A stretch of 64,000 bases of DNA from Flaccisagitta enflata. Its lineage: Eukaryota > Chaetognatha > Sagittoidea > Aphragmophora. The first letter of the stretch is position 1. Each line of letters begins with the position of its first letter. The stretch lies in NCBI GenBank assembly GCA_965153355.1, contig OZ231127.1, forward strand, positions 97,774,001 to 97,838,000. The letters are read 5' to 3'. A program made the position numbers and the translations under genes. Shown piece after piece: positions 45,287 through 63,891 of this stretch. Under the pieces are notes generated by a model. It had not been told where the DNA came from. It searched no databases and saw only the letters and a program-made list of their open reading frames with translations.

Positions 45287-46024
45287 CAGTATGATTGTTT
45301 TTGTTTGCAACATTACAGGACGACATAATTCAAAAAGTAATCAAAATAATTGAATTTTGAAAAAAGTTCCAAAAAGATTATAAAAATACATTTTTAGATA
45401 TATCAGTCAAAGGATCTCTTTAGAAATATCTGATACTCTCAACATTAAAAATACTATAAAACCTTATTTGACAAATTGAAAAATTTGGCAAAATTCAACA
45501 GATGGACTGTTAATCTTTAAATTGTTCTCGTTTCTATATGGTTTGAGCTACAGATGCCAGATTGGTCTCGAATGAAAGATAATTTGAAGTAGTTTTTAAG
45601 TCTTTTCCAAACTAAGCACTGATTTGATGTCTTGGATTTTTTGTTAGAATTTCAAAAAAGATCTCATTTCTTTAACATTTTCTATGATACATGTTTCAAA
45701 ACAGGTTTCTTTCTTATTATTCTATGAAACTACATCAAATTTTCTTTCATTTGAGACCAACCTGGTATCTGTAGGTCAAATCGTTTAGAAATGAGAGCAT
45801 TCTAAAGAAAAACAGTTTATCTAAAAACATGAAAAATAGTCTTTTTTAATCAAATATGCCTTACAACCAATAGTAAGATAATTGGACCAAATTTTTGTTA
45901 AAATGTCTTAGGAGTTTTACATTATAAAATGTATTTTAGATATCTTTTAATATCTTTTTTCAGAAATAAATCATCTCTACAACTTTTGAAGTTATGTCGT
46001 CATGAAACGAAAACAATCATACTG
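45287..46024. mobile_element. Family N foldback MITE, ~738 bp
   Basis: TA-flanked, with arms CAGTATGATTGTTTTTGTTT and the inverse of CAGTATGATTGTTTTCGTTT. The arms pair through ACGACATAA and continue, diverged, to the centre near 45650. Confidence 0.8.
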
Positions 46025-46079
46025 TAGTGTAATTGTTTGATTTTTCACTTCTACTAACCCCAAATGGCTCATTTCTGCA

Positions 46080-46247
46080 AAACAAGGCCGGATACACGGC
46101 AATCCAGTCGCGGACGGTTGGGCAGGAGCAGTAATGCAAAAACCGCTCGGAGTTCAAAAATGTGACGGACGGACGGACCGACGGACCGACCTACCGACCT
46201 ACCGACCGACACGGCAAGGTGTAGAGTCGCGTGTCCGCGACTAAAAA
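46080..46247 (-). mobile_element. Family A element, complete short copy
   Basis: AACAAGGCCGGATACACGGC, GTCGCGGACGGTTGGGCAGG, a GACGGACCGACC microsatellite, and the hairpin AGTCGCGTGTCCGCGACTAA. Confidence 0.8.
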
Positions 46248-46384
46248 TTGATTTGAAATCATCAGTGCCTTGAAAATATTACTACAAATACATTGAAATT
46301 ACATCATAAATAAAGGAATTCACATAAGTTAACCGTTTGTCTAGGTTTCACTGATTTGCCCTGTTTCAGTGGGTTGGAATCCTC

Positions 46385-46500
46385 CATTATTTTTTTCCCA
46401 TCAGGGTGGGATTTGATGGACTGTGTAGGTGGGTGGAGTGGGATAAAGTGGCGTTAGGTGTTTTTTTCCCATCAGGGTGGGATTTGATGGACTGTGAGAC
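46385..46500. repeat. 73-bp direct duplication
   Basis: TTTTTTCCCATCAGGGTGGG followed by ATTTGATGGACTGTG occurs at about 46388 and 46461. Confidence 0.8.
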
Positions 46501-46611
46501 GGGTAAAAATTCAGTAACGTTAAAATGAGTGAGGTGTGTGGGAGCTGGTAGGGACAGGGCGTGGAGGTGGAAAGGAGATTCAGGCAGATGCAGTGATGAG
46601 ATCATAAAGTA

Positions 46612-47260
46612 ATAGTCGCAAAAACATTAAATGGTCAGCGGTATCCGTGCCCTGCCTAAGTTTGGGCTTGAAGGTGAAGGGGAAGCAGGGCCGCGGCCCA
46701 AAGGGGTCGATGACCTATGCTTTCACACATATGGGGAATTTTCTCCTCCTTTTTGGGCAGCGACCCCAAAGCAAAGGGCTGATGTCCTGTAGGACACAGG
46801 GGGAAATTTTGAGACATCAATCCGTCCTTCCGTCCGTCCCCCCCCCCCCCTGGCCACAAGAGCCTCAATTCTGCAGTCTCAGGCCTGATTTTGGCCCTCC
46901 TTCTCCTCCTCCTCCATCCCCCCCCCAAATCCCAGCCTTGAGGCCCAAATTCCAGTCTCTAGGCTCAAATCCCTGCCTCAAGGCCCAAATCCCAGCCTCT
47001 AGGCCCAAATCCTAGCCTGAAGGCTGGGACCTTGCCCTCTAAGCTGGGATTTGGACCTCGAGGTTGAGAATTAGCCTCAAGGCTGGAATCTGGGCCTCCA
47101 GGCTAGGATTTGGGCCTCGAGGCTTGGATTTAGGCCTTGAGGCTGGGATTTGGGCCCCGAGACTGAGATTTGGGCCTCAAGATTGGAATTTGGTCCTCCA
47201 GACTGGAATTTGGGCCTCGAGACTGGAATTTGGGTCACGAGGCTGGACTTTGAGTAGGGG
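46612..47260. mobile_element. Family C element, rearranged
   Basis: Starts TAGTCGCAAAAACATTAAAT, with a GGTCAGCGGTATCCG lead-in. GCAGGGCCGCGGCCCAAAGG and CGATGACCTATGCTTTC are followed by a second end-like block at 46758 (GGGCAGCGACCCCAAAGC). Next come CCGTCCGTCCC and an array whose CAAATCCCAGCC units invert near 47025. The right end is lost. Confidence 0.7.
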
Positions 47261-48200
47261 TGGAATCAACTATGCGTGGGGGGCAACATATTCATTCCTT
47301 CATAACAACCGGTATATCAAATAAAGTAATGACCTTTACCCCGACTTTCTGGGACACGGGACCGACCATTTATTCCCAGTAAGGGGCGCCGCAATCGACA
47401 TTTTTGTGGCAACTCAAAAATGCTGCAAATGGCAAGGAATCAATGTTATTAAATATCGCTATAAGTTACTTAGCTTTAAATTTTTCATACAGTATCGTTA
47501 AATTTAACAAAATTCATGTCAAAAAGGCTTATCAGACATCATGCAATATTAAAATAATGATCATACTCGCTTTGATAGAGATAGGATGCTGCAAGTTGCT
47601 GCAGTGAACGCTCAAATTTGCCGCAAATTGAGGTTTTTTTTTACTTGAATTCCATCGTTGGCCCAGCTATGAAATACAAAGTGATTAGATAATTAAAGAA
47701 ATGGATTTTAAGTAAACCTCATGAGGAACAACACCTCATATAAGACCATTTGGTTTTGTGGCAACTTGCTGCAACTGCAGCACAATCGAAGCATTCCCAT
47801 TCACTTACATGTTGTAGCAACTTGAGGCATTAAATTGGTTAGTATAATTGACATCGAGAAAAAAATGAAGCACATGCAGTAAGACAAGAGTATTTTCTCT
47901 AAAATGCTGCAAATACTACGACAATGCTACTTCATACTACTACATGCTACTATATGCTACTAAAAGATACTGCATTCTACTATTGCTACTGTGTGCAACT
48001 ACTGCTACTGTATACTACTCGATTGGATTTTATCATGACTTACCAGTTTTACAGCAACTGCTCATCCATAAGGATCTAGTTCCTGTTCAGTTTGTTCATG
48101 ATCCTTGAGACTTAGAAATGCAAACATTACTTTTTTTATCGTGGTCTACTCTACACTACTTGTACTAAATGATGAAGAAACCAAAATCATACTCACTGAC
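47261..48200. other. Gene-free stretch downstream of the five-exon gene
   Basis: CTGCAA and CAACTTGCTGCAA words recur (47420-47830), and ATGCTACTA/TACTACT words form a loose repeat at 47930-48020. No gene. Confidence 0.45.
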
Positions 48201-48206
48201 CCAAAT

Positions 48207-48212
48207 TTTATT
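48207..48212 (-). terminator. Candidate polyadenylation signal AATAAA
   Basis: The minus strand reads AATAAA about 165 bases past the stop codon of the five-exon gene. It is the first perfect hexamer I noticed after the stop. Confidence 0.4.
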
Positions 48213-48376
48213 GAGCGCGTCTGGAATGAAGAATGAAAAAAAATTGCAAATTAGAATTGAGTAAAATTCAGTAGAATTGGAGGAAAAATTGCGGGAAAAC
48301 AATTCAAAATTGTGTGCTACAGCACAAATAGCATCAGGTAAACATTTTCATTGATGAGATTACTGTCAACTGTGAC

Positions 48377-55432
<7,056 letters not shown>

Positions 55433-56090
55433 GATGAAATGAATTAACGACCTGATTACAAGATGTGGTGCAAATCTACATACTACGTAGTGATATATAC
55501 ATACTGTTATGATCATACTAAGTGCATACTAAGTGCAAACTATGTGACATTAGTAATAACTATTTCAACACACATAATCACGCAAATGGATTAGGGTAAA
55601 ACACGAACAAATCACTGTTTTTAACAGTAGGATCAAAGGAAACTAGATATCCATTCATGCTTAGAGAGTATTAGATAAGAACACCAAGTCATGCAATAGT
55701 GCGATAATCATAAATGAGCATTACCGTGAACAACAAAGATTGATAGGAACATTCGTGTTTTCTTACGCGCCCCAGTACTTTCGCCAGTGCTACGAAGTTG
55801 TTCATTTGTCTTAAAAATTTACTAAAATGTGTAAGGTGGCGGAATAATAGAGCAAGAATTTAAGACAAATGAACACAGTTTGCGTTTGGCCATAGAAGCA
55901 TAATTAGTGATTTAAAAAAAAATAAACAAAAATTCGGCGGCGCCCCTTTACGCATGAAAAAGACCCAATTTGGGGTTCCCCTCTCTAGAAAAATATTAGA
56001 ACCTGAAGAAAAGTAACCGGTTGAATCTTGATCAGAATGGTTTCTCCACTACTTTGAGGGGGGTACGAGGGAGGAGAAGGAGAAGGAGAT
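55433..56090. other. Gene-free stretch upstream of the five-exon gene
   Basis: A small inverted repeat lies at 55799-55876 (GTTCATTTGTCTTAAA and its inverse). The promoter of the five-exon gene should lie at the left of this stretch; only an AT-rich TATATATC word near 55490 is suggestive. Confidence 0.45.
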
Positions 56091-56570
56091 CAGGTCGCCC
56101 AAGGGCAATATGTGGTCAGCAATACCCGTTGCCCTGCTTTGCATGATTGTGAATTGGAGTGAGGGGAAGCAGGGCAGCGGCCCCAAAGAGGTCGAAGTCT
56201 TGTAGAACACAGGGGACTTTCGCTCATTCGTCAGTTCGTTCGTCCATCCGTCTGCGCCCTTTCAAGGCTTAATTCTACTCTCTCAGGCCTTAAATCTGCC
56301 CTCTCATGCCTTGAATCTGAGAGGGCAGATTTAAGGCCTGAGAGGGCTGGAGAGGGCAGATTTTAGGCCAGAGGGTCGATTCAAGGCCTGAGAAGGTAGA
56401 TTCAAGGCCTGAAAGGGCAGATTTCAAGCCTGAGAGGGTAGATTTAAGCCCTGTGAGGGCAGATTTCAGGCCTGAGAGAGCCTGGGGGGGACGAACGGAC
56501 GGACAAACGGATGAACGAACGAAAGTCCCATGTGTTCTACAGGACTTTGGGGCCGCTGCCCAAAAAGGCG
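56091..56570. mobile_element. Family C element, near-complete
   Basis: The GTCGCCCAAGGGCAATATG lead-in is the same as at 676. GGGCAGCGGCCCCAAAGAGG is followed by GTAGAACACAGGGGACTTTC and CGTTCGTCC. An array of GAGAGGGCAGATTTCAGGCC units (56260-56480) inverts near 56318. The end is GAAAGTCCCATGTGTTCTAC then GGGGCCGCTGCCC. Confidence 0.78.
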
Positions 56571-57084
56571 GTGAAAATTCCCCATATCTGTGAAAGCATA
56601 GGTCATCGACCCCTTTGGGACCGCTACCCAAAAAGAGCAAGAAAAGAAGGATGGACGAATGAAATCGCTAAATCAGATCACATCCAAAAGAGTCCTTTGG
56701 TAGGTCAGCTTGTTGAATCATTCATGGGAATAATGCCTCCTAGGTTCCAGTTCACCAGCCATTGACAACCAACTGACCAACCAACCAACTGACTAACTGA
56801 CCAATCAACCAGCCAATCAATTAACCAACCAAGAGACAAAGCTTCAGATAGAGGTGCGTTGGCGCACTTAAGGAATAAACACGAATGTCAATCTTTAGAT
56901 TGATTTAAGCATTTTTATTTTAATTTCGGGCCCTGAGAGCTCTTTTGGTGGGCCCTTTGGGTATCATATCATCAACTTAGTTAATGATAAGTCATCCCGG
57001 ATCAGTTATAGAGAAGCGAGGTACGACTCAAGCGTTTGACAAAATAAATCATGGGTTGTCATTTTTGACAATTCTTACCATTTA
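56571..57084. other. Gene-free stretch with an A/B-like end
   Basis: CAACCAACTGACC words (56765-56835) lead to GAGGTGCGTTGGCGCACTTA at 56849, a hairpin of the GGTGC kind. Near 56600 a family C end repeats in diverged form (GGTCATCGACCCCTTTGGGA). No gene. Confidence 0.5.
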
Positions 57085-57861
57085 CAGGGTGTCCCAAGTC
57101 AGTTGCAACATAAAGAATCGACATATCTCTGCTTCTAGGAACTCAAATTGATTTCTGAAAAAAGATCTACAAAGATCTAGGTCTGCACTTTTTGTCAAAC
57201 AAAACTTCCACGTTGAGTATTGGATAGTTGCGGGTCAGAAGAACATCAAATGAGTGGTAACATTAAGTGGAAAATCATCTTTTTTATAGCTGTATTAGAA
57301 AGTAGCTGACTTTAAATCTCTGCCACTTTATGACAAATTGATTCAGAAACCTGGGATTGGTCTCAAATGAAAGATAATTGTACATAGATTGTACATCTGC
57401 ATCGAAATCTTGGAAAATTTTGATAATTTATGACTTTATTGATGATTTTTGTCAAACATTATCATAATCAAAAGTGAAAATCTGGAAAAAAACAATGAAA
57501 ATCTTATCAAATCTTGGAAAATTGTCAAATTTTTTTGGTGATTCAAAATCTATGACAAATTATCTGCCATTTGAGACCAATCGCAGGGTTTTAGCTCAAT
57601 TGGTTGAAAAATGACAAGCAATTAAAGACAGCTACTGCCAAGTACAGCAAAAAGTAAAAAACTAAAAAAAGACATGGTCAGAAATCACTAGTGTATTTCA
57701 AAGAAATGTGGCCCCTAAACAAATTGTCCGATTATGATGAAATTTTTCATGTAAAAAGTGCAGACCAACATCTTTTCAGATCTTTTTTCAGAGATTGATT
57801 TGAGGACCTAGAAGCAGAGATATGTCGATTCTTTATGTTGCAACTGAGTTGGGACACCCTG
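57085..57861. mobile_element. Family O foldback MITE, Tc1/mariner-type ends
   Basis: TA-flanked. Arms begin CAGGGTGTCCCAAGTCAGTT and CAGGGTGTCCCAACTCAGTT. They pair for over 150 bp, through ATGTCGATTCTTTATG and AGATCTTTTTTCAGA. Ends of the CAGGGTGTCCCA type are common in Tc1/mariner relatives. No transposase. Confidence 0.85.
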
Positions 57862-58019
57862 TAGGTCTCTTTTGACAGCCTCAAGAGAGCTTTTGCAAGG
57901 TGACAACCCATTTTTGATATATTTTTCGTAATTTACTTCGAAATATCTTGCAAACGAGTCCAATCTTAGGTATTTTGATCAATCCGTTCCAAAGTTATGA
58001 ACGAAACAAGGCAAACTAT

Positions 58020-58205
58020 GAAAATAAAAAAGCCACCACCTGACCGGTTTTCCTTCCAGGCAGCAAGGGGTGTTTTACGAAAATTTTGCTTTCCAAAAAA
58101 CTTACCAGATAGTGGCTGATGTTCCCATAATAATGGAGAACACTTCCCCATCAATCACCAACCCAGACACTCAAGTCTGATTAAGTCGCTGTATGGGAAC
58201 AGTGT
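58020..58205 (-). repeat. Dispersed repeat P, copy 2
   Basis: Inverse counterpart of 43994-44180. Shared words include CAGACACTCAAGTCTGATTA and CTTACCAGATAG. One end lies just before a family A copy. Confidence 0.65.
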
Positions 58206-58208
58206 GAA

Positions 58209-58590
58209 TAACAAGGCCGGCTACCCCAGTCGCGTGCGGGTGGGCAGGGGCTGTAATTGAGGTCACCAGATCATTTGGGCAGGAGCAGTGAGGCCAAAAA
58301 CCGCAAAAACCCAAAAAAGTAAAGTGTGACGGACGGACGGACGAACGGACGGACGGACAGACGGACGGACGGACGGACGGACGGACGGACGGACGGACGG
58401 ACGGACGGACGGACGGACGGACGGACGGACGGACGGACGGACCGACGGACGGACGGACGGACGGACGGACGGACGGACGGACGGACGGACGGACCGACGG
58501 ACGGACGGACGGACGGACGGACCGACAGACCAACGGATGGACGGACCAACAGAGCGGGATGTAGAGTCGCGTAGCACGCAACTGAAAAAC
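58209..58590 (-). mobile_element. Family A element with a long GGAC array
   Basis: AACAAGGCCGGCTACC, GTCGCGTGCGGGTGGGCAGG, ATTTGGGCAGGAGCAGTGA, a GGAC microsatellite (58329-58550) and the hairpin AGTCGCGTAGCACGCAACTG. Arg/Pro/Ser/Val and Thr/Asp/Gly/Arg frames here come from the array. Confidence 0.8.
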
Positions 58591-58623
58591 TGCAAATGAA
58601 GACATTCTTATTTAGAGATTTTT

Positions 58624-60030
58624 TAGTCGCGTGCACGCGACTCTATGACCCGCTTCGTCCGTCGGTTGGTCCGTCGGTCGGTCGGTCGGTCGGTAACACT
58701 TTGCTTTTTTTTGTCGTTTTGCGTCATTTTATGTCATATTAGGTTATTTTAAGTCATTTTAAGTCATTTTAAGTCATTATATGTCATTTCCAGTCATTTT
58801 GAGTCATTTTTAGTCATCTAAGTGATTTCATCATTTTTTGTTATTTTTGTCATTTTAAGTTTTTATAAGTCATTTTAAGTCATTTTAAGTCATTTTAAGT
58901 CATGCTAAGTCATTTTAATTCATTTTAAGTCATTCTAAGTCATTATAAGTCATTATAAGTCATTCTAAGTTTTTTTTTGGCTTTTGTAGTTTTTGTCAGT
59001 TTGCATCATTTTATGTCATCTCGAGTCATTTTTAGTCATCTCAAGTCATCTCAAGTCATTTTAAGTCATTCTTGGTCATTTTGAGCCACTTTTCGTCATT
59101 TTTTATTTTTTAAAGGTCTGGTTTAAGTCTGGTTAATGTCTGGTCTATGTCTGGTTTAAGTTTGGTTTAAGTATGGTTTAAGTCTGGTTTATGCCTGGTT
59201 TAAGTCTGGTTTAAGTTTGGTTTAAGTTTTGTTAAAGTCTGGTTAAAGTCTGGTTTAAATCTGGTTTAAGTCTGGTTTAAGTCTGGATTAAGTCTGGTTC
59301 AGGTCTGGTTTAAGTTTGGTTTAAGGCTGGTTTAGGTCTGGTTTAAGTCTGGTTTAAGTCTGGTTTAGGTCTGGTTTGAGTCTGGATTAAGTCGGGTTTA
59401 AGTCTGTTTAAGTCTGGTTTAGGTCTGGTTTAGGTCTGATTTAAGTCTGGTTTATGTCTGGTTTACATCTGGATTGATTCTGGTTTATGTCTGGTTTAGG
59501 TCTGGTTTAGGTCTGGTTTAGGTCTGGTTTAAGATGGTTCAAGTCTGGCTAAAGTCTGGTTTAAGTCTGGTTTAAGTTTGGTTAAAGTCTCGTTTAAGTC
59601 TGCTTTAAGTCTGGTTTTAGTCTGGTTTAAGTTTTGTTAAGGTTTGGTTTGAGTCTCGTTTAAGTCTGGTTTAAGTCTGGTTTATGTCTGGTTTATGTCT
59701 GGTTTATGTCTGGTTGAAGTCTGGTTAAGGTCTGGTTTTGGTCTGGTTGGAGTCTGGTTTAGGTCTGGTTTAGTTTTGGCTTAGGTCTGGTTTAGGTCAG
59801 ATTTAGGTCTGGTTTATGTCTGGTTTAAGTCCGGATTAAGTCTGGTTAAATTCTGGTTTGAGTCTGGTTTAGGTCTGGTTTAGGTCTGGTTTAGGTCTGG
59901 TTTAAGTCTTGTTTAAGTCTGGTTTGAGTCTGGTTTAAGTCTGGTTTGAGTCAATAAAGAGATTCAATAAGGAGTCAAGTCAATTCAGTTATTTTTGTTT
60001 CGCACGCGACTTATAGGTGTTGGCCTTGTT
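58624..60030 (+). mobile_element. Family B element
   Basis: The hairpin TAGTCGCGTGCACGCGACTC, GGTCGGTCGG, AAGTCATTTT arrays (58740-59100) and AAGTCTGGTTT arrays (59113-59955) are followed by GAGTCAATAAAGAGATTC and the end CGCACGCGACTTATAGGTGT then TGGCCTTGTT. The layout equals 49067-50708. Confidence 0.88.
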
Positions 60031-60451
60031 TTGGAAATTGATTGAAATTGTTGTCAATTCTTTATGTGAACGTTGAACCTAGAGTAGCACTACTTAAAAT
60101 GCGATTAATCTTGCCTAAACATTCACTTATACGAGGTAATTGTTTGTTAATTGTCATTGTCTGTTAAAAGGCTGCTTAAGATAATTTGTAGTTTGTTAGA
60201 ATCTGACCTTCTTTTTTGAAATTCTATTATTTCTAAGAGCGCGTGCAGCGTAACTCTTTACCCCACTTTGTTGGTTCTTCGGTCTGTAGGTTAGTATGTT
60301 GGTATCAGGGTACATACGTCTATCAATCTCTTACAAACGCTCTTTGTTTTTGCCACTTTGTTGCATCCTTGTCCTATAAGAGTCGATATACCTGATACTT
60401 ACGGTGTTGTCATGAACTTGTTCATTTGGTTGTGGCAAAAAAACAAAAAAA
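60031..60451. other. Gene-free stretch with an A-like end
   Basis: GCGCGTGCAGCGTAACTC near 60238, then GTTGGTTCTTCGGTC, is a decayed hairpin end. No gene. Confidence 0.45.
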
Positions 60452-60665
60452 AACAAGGCCGTTTACACGGCTACCCAAGTTGCGCGCTGATGGGCAGGGG
60501 CAGTGATCAATAGGCTATCTAATGATTAAAGGAAATGAAATTGATAAAAAAAAAGTATAAGTGTGACGGACCGACAGACAGACCGACCGACAAACCAACC
60601 AACGGATGGACAGACAGACAGACAGACAAAGCGAGGTGTAGAGTCGCGTGCACGTGACCAAAAAA
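60452..60665 (-). mobile_element. Family A element
   Basis: AACAAGGCCGTTTACACGGC, GTTGCGCGCTGATGGGCAGG, GACCGACCGACAAACC and the hairpin AGTCGCGTGCACGTGACCAA. A second solitary hairpin end (GTCGTGTGCCTGCAACTAAA) follows at 60690-60730. Confidence 0.7.
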
Positions 60666-60877
60666 GTAAAATTTGACAGACGGACGGATCAGACAAAGGG
60701 GGTTGTAGAGTCGTGTGCCTGCAACTAAAAAGAATATTTAAATCAGTCTCTTAGTCTTTAATGTGACATTCAGTAAAATTGGTTTGATTGAAAAGGAATC
60801 TTTTAAATATAAGGAAGGCGCGGTCAAATGGTTACCTCCAACTAATTGGTTAAACATAAGGTTCGATGTTTGACAGA

Positions 60878-63225
60878 AACAAGGCCAACACCTATAAGTC
60901 GCGTGCAGGACAAAAATAACTGAACTGACCTGACTCCTTATTGTATCTTTTTATCGAAAATCAGACTTAAACCAGACCCAAACCAGACCCAAACCAGACT
61001 CAAACCAGACTCAAACCAGACTCAAACCAGACTCAAACCAGACCCAAACCAGAATTAAACCAGACCAAAACCAGACCAAAACCAGACCCAGACCAGACCT
61101 AAACCAGACCTAAACTATACATAAACCAGACCTAACCCAGACCTAAACCAGACATGAACCAGACTTAAACCAGACTTAAACCAGACTCAAGCCAGACTCA
61201 AACCAGACTCAAACCAGACTCAAACCAGACTAAACCATACATAAACCAGACTTAAACCAGACTTAAACCAGACTTAAACCAGACTTAAACCAGACTTAAA
61301 CCAGACTTAAACCAGACTTAAACCAGACTTAAACCAGCAGACTTAAACCAGCAGACTTAAACCAGCAGACTTAAACCAGCAGACTTAAACCAGCAGACTT
61401 AAACCAGCAGACTTAAACCAGCAGACTTAAACCAGCAGACTTAAACCAGCAGACTTAAACCAGCAGACTTAAACCAGCAGACTTAAACCAGCAGACTTAA
61501 ACCAGCAGACTTAAACCAGCAGAATTAAACCAGCAGAATTAAACCAGCAGATTTAAACCAGCAGACTTAAACCAGCAGACTTAACCAGCAGACCTAAACC
61601 AACAGACGTAAATCAGCCAACTCAAACCAGCCAACCTAAACCAGCCAACTTTAACCAGCAGACTTAAACCAGCAGACTTGAACCAGTGGACTTAAACCAG
61701 CAGACTTAAACCAGCAGACTTAAACCAGCAGACCTAAACCAGCAGACCTAAACCAGCAGACTTAAACCAGCAGACTTAAACCAGCAGACTTAAAACAGCA
61801 GACTTGAAATGCCACATATGACCAAAACATACCAAAAAACAAAAATGACCAAAACATACCAAAAAACAAAAATGACCAAAACATACCAAAAAACAAAAAT
61901 AACAAAAAAAAAAAAGAAAAAAAAAAACAAAAACCAAAAAAACAAAAGACCCAAAAACCCAAAACTAAAAAAAAAAAAAACAAAAAAACAAAAAAACAAA
62001 AACCAAAAAACATAAAAGACCAAAACATACCAAAAAACCATGTTAGATGACCAAAAATGACCTGAAATCTTCCAAAATGACTTAAAATGCCCAAAAACGA
62101 CACAAATGACTTAAAATTACCAAAGTGACGTAAATGATAAAAAATGACCAAAAATGACTGAAAGCAACCAAAAATGACCAAAAACAACAGAATAATGACT
62201 CAAAATAACTCCAGACAACCCAAATTGATCAAAAACAACGCAAAAAAGCAAAGTGTTACTAAAAACTACAAAAGCCAAAATTAACTTAGACACCGTGTTC
62301 CCTAGCTGTGGTAGGTAGGAAAAAATGACTCAGCATAGTGACCTATTCTAGGTTGTTGCTTACATGTAGGTGCATCTCACCATACATGAAACTAAAAATT
62401 CTGTTGGGATTTTTTTGAAAAATATACAAAAAACACAATTTTTTTTACAATTTGTGCCCTAAATCTTTGTGATCAATTTTAAGATAATTTTCGAGTTCAG
62501 AATTGAATTTAAATGATGTTTTCTGTTTCGTTTGATATGTCACACTATATACTTTCAAAAAAGAAAGAAAGTTCATTTTTTGAATATAATACTACAATGA
62601 TAAATATTATTTTAAGTATTTTAAAGAAAAAATGTACTTTTTATTCTTCTTTAAAAGTATATAGTGTGACATATCAAACGAAACAGAAAAGATCATCTGA
62701 ATTCAGTTCTGAACTCGAAAATTATCTAAAAATTGATCACAAATATTTATGGCACAAATTGTAAAAAAAATTGTGTTTTTTGTATATTTTTCAAAAAAAT
62801 CCCAACAGAATTTTTAGTTTCATGTATGATATGCACCTGCATGTAAGCAACAACCCAGAATAGGTCACTATGCTGAGTCATTTTTTCCTACCTACCACAG
62901 CTAGGGAGCACGGTGTAGAGTGACTGAGAATGACTTAGAATGACTTGTAATGACTTAGAATGACTTAGAATGACTTAAAATAACTTAGAATGACTAAGAA
63001 TGACTTAAAATGACTCATAATAACATAAAATGACAAAAATGACAAAAAATGACAAAATGACTTAAGTGACTAAAATTAACTGAAAATGACTGAAAATTAC
63101 TTAAAATGACATAAAATGACTGAAAATGACGTAAAATACCCTAAAATGACGTAAAACGACGAAAAAAAGCTAAATGTTACCGACGGACCGACAGAGCGGG
63201 TTATAGAGTCGCGTGCACGCGACTA
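60878..63225 (-). mobile_element. Family B element with nested foldback
   Basis: AACAAGGCCAACACCTATAA, GTCGCGTGCAGGAC, an AAACCAGACTT array of 11 bp (60960-61320), a 14-bp AAACCAGCAGACTT array (61320-61800), A-rich ACCAAAAAACAAAA sequence, and AATGACTTAAA arrays to about 63160. The hairpin AGTCGCGTGCACGCGACTAA closes it. The foldback 62291-62915 splits the AATGACTTA part. Confidence 0.85.
62291..62915. mobile_element. Family F foldback MITE inside family B
   Basis: Arms CACCGTGTTCCCTAGCTGTG and the inverse of CACCGTGCTCCCTAGCTGTG pair almost perfectly for about 290 bp each, closing near 62605. Right flank is TA; left is GA, perhaps a mutated TA. Confidence 0.88.
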
Positions 63226-63339
63226 AAAAATCGATAAAAGAACGGGAAGTTTTTCTTTTGTGAACATACAATTTCATATGACTTTTAATTCAAGATAAAA
63301 GTATCGAGAATTTTGTTGTCATTATCTAGCTCAAAGATA

Positions 63340-63891
63340 CAGTAGATCTCGTCTAGACTTGAGATAACGGGGGCAAGCATTGTAGAAGATTAAATGAAGC
63401 CAAAGGAGTGATATTTGAAACATGGACTAATAAAGGGACGCTTTATTGCCCATGATATCTGGTTGCCATGGAAACGCATTTCTATGTATTTTTGCTAAAA
63501 TATCAATATTTAGAGAATTTTTTTGAGGAAATATTTCTAGAAATCAAATTTGCTACAACTTTCCCACAGTATGTTCTGTAAGAATGTCGCTTGTTTAGCG
63601 GTTGCTAAGAATTGTCACACATGGATACACTCCCTAGCAATGCCCAAATGAGCGACATTCTTACAGAACATACTGTGGGAAAGTTTTAGCAAATTTTATT
63701 TTAGCAATGTTCCCTAAAAATTTTTTCTCAAAATATTGATATTTTAGTGAGGATACATAGAAATGTGTTTCCATAGCAACCAGCTATCATGGAGAATTAG
63801 GCATCATTTGATTAGTCTATGATCCAAATATCGCTCCCCTGCCTTCCACAATGCTTGCCCTCGTTATCTCAAGTCTAGACGAGATCTACTG
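63340..63891. mobile_element. Family E foldback MITE, copy 2
   Basis: TA-flanked with ends CAGTAGATCTCGTCTAGACT and its exact inverse. Inner arms contain CTTTCCCACAGTATGTTCTG and GGTTGCCATGGAAACGCATT. Confidence 0.88.

Noticed and set aside
61762-62187. Phe-rich minus-strand frame of 141 codons
   Set aside because: A-rich ACCAAAAAACAAAA sequence inside family B read on the opposite strand; it mimics membrane helices by composition only.
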